From Pseudorasbora parva (lineage: Eukaryota > Chordata > Actinopteri > Cypriniformes > Gobionidae), in the NCBI RefSeq assembly GCF_024679245.1, contig NC_090184.1, positions 13,839,233-13,903,232 of the forward strand: a stretch of 64,000 nucleotides of DNA. The letters run 5' to 3'. The stretch's first letter is position 1. Each line of letters begins with the position of its first letter. Shown here piece after piece: positions 39,301-45,812 of the stretch. Position numbers and translations under genes: made by a program. The notes under the pieces were generated by a model. It saw nothing but the letters and a program-made list of their open reading frames with translations, was not told where the DNA came from and ran no database searches.

Positions 39301-40526
39301 ATTTTTGTCAGATGTAAAGGCCCTTTCACACCAAATGTGAGATGACTCAGAAGAAGAAAGTTCAACACTCTTTCTTCAGCAATAAAAAAAAGAATGAAAC
39401 AAATGTGATTTTTACCTAAAGAAATGTTTGCTTATTAGTATGGCTGAATTGGACTATCAAAGGTCAACAACAAACAGCAAAGACAGATAATAAAGTGAGA
39501 CCAAAGACAGACATTTGATTATTCAAATAATACACTCGATTTCTTGTCTGTCAATACATAGGAAAATTCAGCTTTGCCATCCCAGGAATTATTATAATTT
39601 TTTTAAACATATTAAGATAGAAAACTGTTTTTTTATTTTAATAATATTACACAGTATTAATGTTTTCACTGTATTTTTGATAAAATGAATGCAGCCATGG
39701 TTAACATAAGAAAAAATCTATCTGGCCCCAATCTTTTGAACGATAGTATGCCATTTTACAGTTGATCTATATATATATATCAACTGTAGATCAACTGTAA
39801 AATGGCATACTATCGTTCAAAAGATTGGGGCCAGAAAGATTTTTTCTTATGTTAAGAAAATGTTTCTTATGTTTATGTTTCTTATGTTTCTTGACAGTTT
39901 TTTTCTCATTTTGAGTGAACGCAATGTGAGGATACATTGAAAGGTTAAATATTAAATGATCAGTCCAAAACCATGTAATTTTCATGTCTTGAGTTCTGTA
40001 TGTACCATTTTAATGTTTCAGTTACCCATACAGTGAAGACTACACTAAACCTACACAGTACATGAACACCCGATGCCCGGCATGGTGTGACCGCATCCTA
40101 ATGTCCCACAGCGCGACAGACATCATTCACCGGGTAGGCTTACATTTATAGTTTTGTTTTGTTTCACCACAACTAAATATGTTATTGTATATTACATATC
40201 CATGTGATGAAATAAATAATAATTTGGTACAAAACGATATGCATTGTGCATGTCTGAGATGAATGAACAGCTTAATTTGTGGATTTATTTTGTTGTCTGC
40301 AGATGGAAGAGGGTGAGCGCGGTGTTGTTTATAACACGCTGGGCTCCAACATCTGCATGGGAGACCACAAGGTGATCAGATCTCTCAAACATCACGTCTT
40401 CATCAAAATGTAGACATGGATGAATCTATAAATGATGATAACTATTTATCATATAATTGGTGATGTTTTATGTCTCGTCTCCAGCCTGTTTTCCTGTTTT
40501 TTCCACTGAAGACAACAGCACATTGA
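18284..40526 (+). CDS. inpp5a: Inositol polyphosphate 5-phosphatase, INPP5A-like (12 exons seen)
   Basis: The exons 18284-18325, 20919-21019, 21503-21590, 27526-27589, 32403-32506, 34318-34370, 34707-34826, 36282-36360, 36447-36542, 38316-38390, 38477-38550, 40022-40133, 40303-40371 and 40485-40526 join in one frame with consistent GT-AG junctions and phases, giving 372 residues. That fits human INPP5A (412 aa) once its missing first exon of about 26 residues is added. The enzyme removes the 5-phosphate of Ins(1,4,5)P3 and Ins(1,3,4,5)P4 and so ends calcium signalling. Active-site motifs are intact: GDFNFR (36319-36336), CPAWCDRIL (40074-40100) and GDHKPV across 40360-40490. Many stretches match INPP5A ([32 protein letters not shown]), but enough differs that I read it as a paralog. 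It ends PLKTTAH-stop with no CAAX box. The first coding exon was not located. Confidence 0.9.
18750..20101. mobile_element. TTAA-flanked element in intron
   Basis: The left end is TTAAAGGTAGGGTAGGTAAG. The right end is CTTAGCTACCCCACCTTAA. The inverted termini at TTAA are related to those at 6194 and 8149. About 1.35 kb, non-coding. Confidence 0.7.
20323..20828. mobile_element. TTAA-flanked MITE in intron
   Basis: The left end TTAAAGGGGTGGTTGCATGC and the right end ACGGAACCACCCCTTTAA are inverted. The interior pattern 'aatgttgctgcttgagcata' is a very common cyprinid repeat. Confidence 0.8.
20919..21019 (+). CDS. inpp5a: inpp5a-like exon
   Basis: The 101-bp exon has acceptor cttag and donor gtgagg. 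It encodes [20 protein letters not shown] followed by [13 protein letters not shown], matching the start of the phosphatase domain (HxQExGGK, which supplies a catalytic Gln-Glu pair). It ends in the middle of a Trp codon. Confidence 0.93.
21129..21318. mobile_element. Foldback MITE in intron
   Basis: GGTGGGGAACGTTGATCCAG and AAGGGCCACTCTCTTGCAGA on the left recur inverted on the right (CTCTGCAAGAGAGTGGCCC ... GATCAACTTTCCCCACC). The arms are about 55 bp. Confidence 0.85.
21503..21590 (+). CDS. inpp5a: inpp5a-like exon
   Basis: The 88-bp exon encodes [20 protein letters not shown] then HFKAVDSFT, aligned with the helical region between motifs in INPP5A. Donor gtgagt. It restores phase 0. Confidence 0.9.
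22460..23069. mobile_element. MITE of the GTTCACCC/GGGTGAAC family in intron
   Basis: The left part 'ggttacccaaaaatgtattt' and the right part 'tttttgggtgaactaaccctttaa' are typical ends. Internal text about 'gatttgtgttctgaagatga' is shared with 43120-43220. Right boundary TTAA at about 23065. Decayed. Confidence 0.6.
24117..24945. mobile_element. MITE with a second repeat nested at 24157-24326
   Basis: The left end TTAAAGGCACAATATAAATA and internal text 'gtgtacttacattatctgaa' match 40865-41410 and 44484-45175. The nested block 'gtaataacagtaaattatgc' to 'accttacaataaagttt' matches the family at 45303-45812. One insertion has landed in another. Confidence 0.65.
24950..25265. repeat. Abundant cyprinid interspersed repeat
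   Basis: It contains 'aaaacagtaatattttgaaa', 'ccttcagaaatcattatatt' and 'tttaatgcatccttgctgaa', all diagnostic of the family noted at 6055. Confidence 0.7.
25395..26585 (-). mobile_element. Degenerate Tc1-like transposon
   Basis: The minus-strand reading of 26382-26122 gives the N-terminal DNA-binding region of a Tc1 transposase ([19 protein letters not shown], then [20 protein letters not shown]). The left half (25440-26120) carries, inverted, the catalytic half with many stops. The ends near 25410 ('atattcacaacccttgctca') and 26575 show the usual 'gtgaatgctctccgtatact' type. Dead copy. Confidence 0.8.
26590..27525. other. Intron sequence without a recognised feature
   Basis: Mixed-composition intronic DNA before the exon at 27526. 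I recognise no repeat or gene in it. Confidence 0.4.
27526..27589 (+). CDS. inpp5a: inpp5a-like exon
   Basis: The 64-bp exon encodes [21 protein letters not shown] plus one base. It corresponds to ALGSFYFLHESLKNIYQFDF of human INPP5A, a nearly invariant block. Donor gtaaga. Confidence 0.95.
27590..28834. other. AT-rich intron sequence
   Basis: Very AT-rich with many ATAT-type words (27950-28350). No coding or repeat signature is clear. Confidence 0.4.
28835..30643. mobile_element. TTAA-flanked element with GGTGCCCTAGAATGA ends
   Basis: The left end TTAAAGGTGCCCTAGAATGA and the right end TCATTCTAGGGCACCTTTAA are inverted repeats of about 17 bp at TTAA. A retroposon tail (30212-30400, inverted) has inserted inside. 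No transposase is seen. Confidence 0.8.
30212..30400 (-). repeat. Retroposon 3' tail, inverted, nested
   Basis: It starts with (ATCA)n then AACTTTATTTATATAGCGCT, the reverse complement of the tail at 3095-3246. It then reads 'agcagcttcacagtgtcaaa'. It lies inside the TTAA element. Confidence 0.75.
30655..31980 (+). mobile_element. Degenerate Tc1-like transposon with TA duplication
   Basis: The ends CAGTGGGGCCAAAAAGGATT and TACTTTTTTGCCCCACTG are inverted and are flanked by TA on both sides (30653-30654, 31981-31982). The 1326-bp length fits a Tc1 element with a damaged transposase. It lies 11 bp right of the TTAA element. Confidence 0.9.
30999..31886 (+). pseudogene. Tc1-like transposase pseudogene
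   Basis: Bases 30999-31130 encode the N-terminal helix-turn-helix ([20 protein letters not shown], then [18 protein letters not shown]). A (TATATA)-rich insertion at about 31127-31165 and several frameshifts follow. The catalytic region reappears at 31566-31800 in other frames, including [20 protein letters not shown], which holds the second catalytic Asp. Not functional. Confidence 0.85.
31983..32402. other. Intron sequence without a recognised feature
   Basis: Ordinary intronic DNA up to the acceptor at 32401-32402. No feature recognised. Confidence 0.4.
32403..32506 (+). CDS. inpp5a: inpp5a-like exon
   Basis: The 104-bp exon encodes [20 protein letters not shown] then [15 protein letters not shown]. 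The MEKEKFP segment matches INPP5A (LEKEKFPQDYFPE), and the rest is the variable linker. Donor gtaagt. Confidence 0.92.
32507..34317. other. Intron; possible unclassified repeat at about 33115-34110
   Basis: The first 600 bases are AT-rich. The following kilobase is of mixed composition, has words like 'aagcgacccaaaaatctgca' and 'tagtcgcttgtgattgag', and may be a decayed transposon. I could not find its ends. Confidence 0.35.
34318..34370 (+). CDS. inpp5a: inpp5a-like exon
   Basis: The 53-bp exon encodes [17 protein letters not shown] plus two bases. It matches CKWSRKGFIRTRWCIAD, the basic strip near the substrate pocket. Donor gtatgt. Confidence 0.92.
34646..34662. repeat. Poly-C tract
   Basis: A run of C residues in the intron just before the exon at 34707. 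A likely site of length polymorphism or sequencing error. Confidence 0.8.
34707..34826 (+). CDS. inpp5a: inpp5a-like exon
   Basis: The 120-bp exon encodes [20 protein letters not shown] then [27 protein letters not shown] contains the conserved H and D of the endonuclease-like fold. Donor gttggt. Confidence 0.94.
35214..35688. mobile_element. MITE with GGGTTCCTGCAG ends
   Basis: The left end AGGGTTCCTGCAGGGTCTTA and the right end AAATCTGTAGGAACCCT are inverted. Internal CTTAAAAAG motifs repeat in both halves. It lies between exons 34826 and 36282. Confidence 0.65.
35740..36235. repeat. Probable MITE before exon 36282
   Basis: It contains 'ttcaggcgcattgatggcgc' and later 'gcacctgcgccatgtgctta ... 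aatagggccca', partly inverted themes common in cyprinid MITEs. The ends are not fixed. Confidence 0.4.
36282..36360 (+). CDS. inpp5a: inpp5a-like exon with GDFNFR motif
   Basis: The 79-bp exon encodes [20 protein letters not shown] then TLSLVQ. GDFNFR (36319-36336) is 5-phosphatase signature motif 1, providing the catalytic Asp and Asn. Donor gtagat. Confidence 0.95.
36447..36542 (+). CDS. inpp5a: inpp5a-like exon
   Basis: The 96-bp exon encodes [20 protein letters not shown] then [12 protein letters not shown]. This charged segment aligns with the variable MQTVRAADTNEVVKLIF...DNDRK region of INPP5A. Phase 0 at both ends. Confidence 0.9.
36775..37485. mobile_element. MITE with AAGGCCCTTTCA/GGGCCTT ends
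   Basis: The left end is AAGGCCCTTTCAAAGGACAC. The right end is CCAGTGTAAAATGGGCCTTA. Internal GCGAAA/TTTCGC words recur inverted. It is non-coding and hAT-like in style. Flanked on both sides by fragments of the repeat family noted at 6055 (36700-36775, 37560-37690). Confidence 0.6.
37690..38315. other. Intron with long pyrimidine-rich stretch
   Basis: Bases 38140-38310 are strongly T/C-rich ahead of the acceptor at 38314-38315. Otherwise no feature recognised. Confidence 0.45.
38316..38390 (+). CDS. inpp5a: inpp5a-like exon
   Basis: The 75-bp exon encodes [20 protein letters not shown] then NNGKE. It matches MLQLEKKLFDYFNQEVFRDNNG in human INPP5A. Donor gtttga, a weaker variant. Confidence 0.92.
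38477..38550 (+). CDS. inpp5a: inpp5a-like exon
   Basis: The 74-bp exon encodes [20 protein letters not shown] then RFPP plus two bases. It matches LLEFDKELSVFKDRLYELDISFPP. Donor gtgaac. Confidence 0.94.
38815..39340. repeat. Abundant cyprinid interspersed repeat
   Basis: 'attcaaaagtttggattggc', 'aagcagcacaactgttttca' and 'caaatcatttctgaaggatc' identify the family noted at 6055. A T-rich 'gtaactaattgcattactt' patch follows. Confidence 0.7.
39705..39851. repeat. Long near-perfect palindrome
   Basis: The arm 39705-39768 ('ccccaatcttttgaacgata', then 'gtatgccattttacagttga') is mirrored by 39788-39851 around an (AT)n centre. Arms are about 64 bp with very few mismatches. It may be the head-to-head terminal parts of the repeat family noted at 6055. 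Confidence 0.85.
40022..40133 (+). CDS. inpp5a: inpp5a-like exon with CPAWCDRIL motif
   Basis: The 112-bp exon completes the [20 protein letters not shown] block then [26 protein letters not shown] is 5-phosphatase signature motif 2. Donor gtaggc. Confidence 0.96.
40303..40371 (+). CDS. inpp5a: inpp5a-like exon with GDHK
   Basis: The 69-bp exon encodes [20 protein letters not shown] then DHK. It corresponds to YDHIGPNVCMGDHK. The final His completes the active site. Donor gtgatc. Phase 0 at both ends. Confidence 0.94.
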
Positions 40527-40544
40527 CAGTAGGAGATTCAAAGG
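40485..40544 (+). CDS. inpp5a: inpp5a-like last coding exon, stop at 40524-40526
   Basis: After acceptor tccag the exon encodes [13 protein letters not shown] and a stop (40485-40526). PVFL matches PVFLAF of INPP5A, but the family's downstream tail ending in CVVQ is absent. A plausible donor GGTGAGG follows 18 nt after the stop (exon end about 40544), so a 3'-UTR intron is likely and would escape nonsense-mediated decay. Confidence 0.85.
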
Positions 40545-40864
40545 GTGAGGCCTTTCATTAGTTTGTTTGTGTTGTGTTTGCTGCTTGTGTAGCTTGACCT
40601 GAAACATCGATTGACCTTTCAAAATATTCCAGTAATATGGACAATACATTATACTGGGATTATGTAAATAGAATCAAACTATATTGGTATTTAATTTAGT
40701 TATACTTTTTATATATCGTTTTAGGAATAACCTTAAAATGTAAAAAAATAAATAAAATACCAATTAAGAAATACCAATGTAATTAACTTTATTTGTTATA
40801 TTAAAGATTAACGGCAGTGTGACATGATGTACTTCAACTAAAACTATATTAAATATCATAGTTG

Positions 40865-41410
40865 ATAATATGTAAGATATTTGGATTAAAATATCCAAAC
40901 ACCACTAGAACAGTGTTATATATTTTTTTGACATGTGTACTTACATTATCCCAAATGTTTTTAAATCCAGAGAAATAAGCAATTTTACCCAGGACATGGA
41001 CCGTGCCTGTGCATCGCCTATCAATGACATCATACCCGCGTTACCTTTGATTTTAGTTTTATTATTTTGTAGAAAAAATGGAAACACCAAGGATGCTTTA
41101 ATGCATTTCATTAGAGAAGGGAACAACTGTATGGATACATTTGTAGACAGAAAACTAATTTCTGTACAGCATTTTCTCCATAATATAATATGATTACCAA
41201 TGAATTTCATGCCATTTAGCAACACAAGCCATTCATATGACATTCTAATATCGAGCTAGCTTACTGCAGTGTGCAACAAGATTCTTATAGCAGCCAAGGA
41301 GCAAATGCACAGAGTAATGTTTTAACATAATTTTCAACGTATAATTTTCATATGTATCTAATATCATAAAACAGTGCTGCGTCACTCCACATATGCTTGA
41401 CCGGGAAAAG
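40865..41410. repeat. MITE fragment, same family as 44484-45175
   Basis: 'aaaatatccaaacaccacta', 'gtgtacttacattatcccaa' and 'gcctatcaatgacatcatac' match 24330-24480 and 44515-44690. Partial. Confidence 0.65.
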
Positions 41411-41513
41411 CTATATATATACAAAAGGTACAATATTCCTCCTTTAAATAATTCCTGCCAAAGGTATACACAAAATAGGGGACAAGGCCTGGCTGAGTTG
41501 TGTGTGTCAAAAC

Positions 41514-41826
41514 TTAAGGGGATAGTTCCCCCAAAAATAAAAATTCTGTCACTCACCCTCAAATTGTTCCAAACTTGTATGAATTTCTTTGTTCTGCTGA
41601 ACACAAAAGAAGATATTTGGAAGAATGAAAGAGAGCAACCATTGACAGCCATAGCAGGGGAAAAAATACTATGGTAGTCAATGGTTGCTCTATCTGCTTG
41701 GTTACAAATATCTTCCAAATATCTTTTGTGTTCAACAGAACAAATAAATTCATACAGGTTTGGAACAACTTAAAGGTTGAGTAAATGACGACAGAATTTT
41801 TATTTTTGGGAGAACTATCCCTTTAA
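41514..41826. mobile_element. TTAA-flanked MITE (GGATAGTTC type)
   Basis: The left end TTAAGGGGATAGTTCCCCCA and the right end GGGAGAACTATCCCTTTAA are inverted. The two halves are largely inverted copies (GAAGATATTTGGAAGA and TCTTCCAAATATCTTTTG), so it folds back. Confidence 0.85.
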
Positions 41827-42301
41827 GGATATGGTTAGGGATGTGACATTTCTGATTGACCAATAACAACACACAGGTCCAGCCAGCCAATCAGAGCACA
41901 TTGCGCTTTTCTGAAGGAGGGGCTACAGAGACGGGAACTAAACAGAGCGTTAAGGTCCTTGCACGGTTCGATTTTCTGTTTTTCACATCCGCTCAAGTAT
42001 TTTGAGAGAGGTTTTGACAATTCAAAACCAGATGACGAATATAAAAAAACACATACGAAAATTATAAACTCCGTATGCAAAGACCTTTTCTGACAGACTG
42101 GGAAAAGAAGTGCGGCAATAATGTAAAAATGTGAATATATTTGTTCTTTAAACATTCAAACATGAAAACCAACTAAACTCCAAAAACAAAATCAACATTT
42201 TGAAAAAGGGCATAAAATCTTGATGTTGGAAAAAGGTTTATGCCCATGTTATTTGTCAACCACCTAAGTAAATCTCTCCCATTACCAGATTTAGTTGCTG
42301 A

Positions 42302-42514
42302 ATGTCCATCAGTCCACTTAAGATTTCTATTCTGATCTTCCCCGAGGAGCCGTTAGCAGCCCCTCGGCCCTCGTTTACTGTGACGCTGAGCCGAGATGAA
42401 GCACCTCAGTGCTGCATGATGGAAGACGGGTCCCGCCGCTCGTCTCCTGATCTATGTCTGTTGGATTCCCTGTCTCTTAAGCCTACGCAAGCAATTCCTT
42501 GCACTGAACCATAA
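42302..42514 (+). other. GC-richer 70-codon open frame, unassigned
   Basis: The frame begins MSISPLKISILIFPEEPLAA and ends KPTQAIPCTEP. It is in a GC-richer patch, outside the recognised repeats, in the inferred 3'-UTR intron. It shows no domain I know. It may be chance or an unrecognised exon or conserved element. I do not call it a gene. Confidence 0.25.
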
Positions 42515-43104
42515 ACGCACCAGTGTTCATTAATTACAGATACACAGAACACAGATCTATCCTGCATTGTTGTCCCATATTGGCATTTTTAGGGCAGTGA
42601 TTTTGTTTTGCTGCCAGTTTTATGTGTGTTCTATAGGTTACGCTTGTCTAGTGTTTAGATGGGTTTACTACTGCTACTGGTCTGTGATTTAAACTGCAAA
42701 TAGACTTAAATTATGGACATTAGTATTCTTTGATTGTTAAATCGAAGAATTGGGGTGTAAAGCGGATTATGTGACACCCCCTTATTTTACCATTTATTAT
42801 TATGTTGAAGAAAATGCAGTATACATTGTAAAACATTTCAGTCTGCAAAAACGTAAAATAGTTACAAGGTTTGGACCACTTTGAATGTAAAATTACAATT
42901 AAGTTAAAGGCTGGAAACAATGTTGATATGAAATGTTGTATATTAAGTATAGTACAAAGGCAATGGGCCTCATTCATCATATAGTACAAAGGCTCATTCA
43001 TGAATCTTTCATAAATATATGAGCAAATTCGGAGTAATTTGCGCATAAAATGGGCCTTTACGAAAACTCTCCTCCAGATTCACAAACGCTTCATATATCA
43101 TAGA

Positions 43105-43560
43105 TTCGGTAGTTAAAGGGTTAGTACACCCAAAAATGAAATTGATGTCATTAATGACTCACCCTAATGTCGTTCCACACCCGTAAGACCTCCGTTCATC
43201 TTCAGAACACAGTTTAAGATATTTTATATTTTAGTCCCAGAGCATATGCAGTCTATGCACACTATACTGTCCATGTCCAGAAAGCTAATCAAAACATCAT
43301 CAAAGTAGTCCACATGTGACATCAGTTGGTTGATTAGAATCTCTTGAAGCATCAGAAATACATTTTGGTCCAAAAATATCAAAAACTATGACTCATTGTC
43401 TTCTCTTCCGTGTTCTTCAAATAAAGATTCAAATGGCCATGAATCAGTGAATCGATCAATGATTCGGATCGCTAATGTCACGGGATTTCATCAGTTTGGC
43501 AGTTTGACTCGTGATCCAAACTGCTGAAATCACGTGACATTGGCGATCCGAATACCAAGC
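43105..43560. repeat. MITE fragment with internal hairpin
   Basis: It starts TTAAAGGGTTAGTACACCCA. It includes 'cgttccacacccgtaagacc' and 'ccgttcatcttcagaacaca', as in the GTTCACCC family. It ends with an inverted pair GATTCGGATCGCTAATGTCA / TGACATTGGCGATCCGAAT. Confidence 0.7.
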
Positions 43561-44483
43561 AATACAAAACTGCAAAAATTGTGATACAAGTGCAGACAGA
43601 ATATAGAAAAGCAGGCAAAGCGTGGCAAGTTAATTTACATAGCATTTGTGTCATACTCACTGGTAATTCAAAGGGTTTTACACTGGAGAGAGAGATTTAA
43701 ACAAAACAAAAAAATACAAACATTATAAAAGGCCATTTTAAATTAATTTGAAAATATTGGCACGTAATTATTGAAAATAATATAAAAATATATTACATTA
43801 TTATTATTATAGAATTATTAAAAGTTGCAATTTTTGCTGTCATACGAGCTCGCAGGCGATTTCTTTCTCTCGCGTGGACATTGTGGATGCTCTTATGGTC
43901 GTGGCTCGCAGCATGTGAGCGGAAAAACAAGACAAGCCGAGCACATTTTTCGCACCTCCCGATCTCCAAATATTTTTCAAACATACAAAATCAAAAAATT
44001 CGGGAGGCGGCTCGATTTTCCCCAGCATATGGCTGTCCCCTATTGCCAAATCATGCACAACCATCACATAGGCTAGATCTATGAGTATTATTATGCTATA
44101 GCTCAGTTGCTGCAACCATACAATGTCTTTTTTACACACACACACACATTCGTGCGCAAGCTCTCTCCCTCTCTGGTTGTTTCTGTTGAAAGGGCTGCTG
44201 CTTTTTTGCTTTTCAACAAATCATTTGCACACAAATAATGTTTTCTATCTAAAGCTAGCAGCAAAATTTAGTCTGTTTCAAAGTGAAGGCTTTTATAGAC
44301 CTTATACTTAAAAGTGCTTCTTTCTTGGACAACCAACCAAACACCGCCTCTTCACTATGATAACAGTTATTTTTATTTTCCTCCCTCTGAATTGCTCTCA
44401 GATCGGTCCTGAATCACTCTTTAGCTAAGACTCCTACATTTTTAAGGTAAATTGGGAGCTTTCTGAGAGGATTCTTAGATGCT

Positions 44484-45175
44484 TTAAAGGTGCACTATGT
44501 TGTATTTTTGCAGTAAAATATCCAAAAACCACTTGGCCAGTGTTATATATTTTGTTCAGTTGAGTACCTACAATATCCCAAATATTTCCAACTATTTGTA
44601 AATTGTGAGAAAATAGCTATTTTAACTAGGGACAGGGACGTTTCAGCATAACATCTGAGGAAGTCGCCTGTCAATTGCGTCATATCTGTGCTACCCTCTG
44701 TTTCGTTTTTTATTTGGCAGAAGCTCTTTACTCTTAGCAGTGTGAACAAGTGAACGCATGGAGTAACGTCATAAAATCATTTTCAACACACTTAAATGTA
44801 TCTGATATGATAAACAGAGCTGTATTACCTCATAAACATAACCGGAAGAGCAGAAATAGTGCGTGCAGGCACCCGGCGAATGTGTCCCGTCCCGTCATGA
44901 TAAAAGTCCCGGTGCTCGCGAGGCAGGTGTTTGTATAACAATCGCTCCAGCGGCCGTGCTCAGCTCCACAACCCTCACTCCTGCTCTGCTTTACACTACA
45001 GTAACGTTAATAACCGCATCCATGAACATGATTTCTGCCCGAGTCCTATTTTCCACCGGCTGTGAGGTGAAGACCACATGTCCCAAGATGCTGCACTCAA
45101 ACTTTGCATCATCAAACTACACATTTGTTTTGAATAGGCAACCTCTAGTGGATGGATTGCATAGTGCACCTTTAA
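44484..45175. mobile_element. TTAA-flanked MITE (GGTGCACTATG type), full copy
   Basis: The left end TTAAAGGTGCACTATGTTGT and the right end GATTGCATAGTGCACCTTTAA are inverted at TTAA. It is the complete reference for the partial copies at 24117 and 40865. Confidence 0.85.
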
Positions 45176-45302
45176 GAATATGGCCCTGGAGTTAAAAATT
45201 ATTTCAATATGTAACGGAAAATGTATGTCTTGGAACAATACATTTAGTTTTTCACAATGTTTAAATCGCCCTTTTCCTTCAGTAATTCCCCCTCCAAAAA
45301 AT

Positions 45303-45812
45303 TGGTTACACTTTATTTTATAGTGTCCTTGTAACATGGTCAAACCAATCATTATTCAGACACCAGATTTATTTTTTTAATAGTGGGTGCAGGACTGCAC
45401 CGGGGGATAGCAGAATAAAGTAACCTGTGAAATATTATACACAAACATGTTCATATAGTGGACTACCAGTAAAACTGATAAAGAATTGTGACCAAATTTA
45501 GTCAGAGACTTTTTAGTTTATTTTCACAAATATTTGAATTTTTTAACATTTTCTAAAATATAGCTAATAAACTGTGATAATGTGAGAATTTCGAAGGTGT
45601 CAGAATACATTTTGGTTAGACTGTATTGTTACATGTACTCACCGTAGTAATAACAGTAAATTATGCATAATTACATGCAGCTAACCCTCAACCAAACCCT
45701 AATCCAAATTTACCAAACCCTATAGCAAGTACATGTAGTTACTAAATATCACTCGGTACTTAAATATATAATTACACTATAACAATGACACCTTAAAATA
45801 AAGTGTAACCAA
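45303..45812. mobile_element. Inverted-repeat element (GGTTACACTTTATTTTA)
   Basis: The left end GGTTACACTTTATTTTATAG and the right end CCTTAAAATAAAGTGTAACC are inverted. The right part (GTAATAACAGTAAATTATGC on) recurs at 24160-24326. Confidence 0.75.

Noticed and set aside
41245..41718. A 157-codon minus-strand frame
   Set aside because: It runs through two MITE copies on the opposite strand to the gene, with no domain; chance in repeat DNA.
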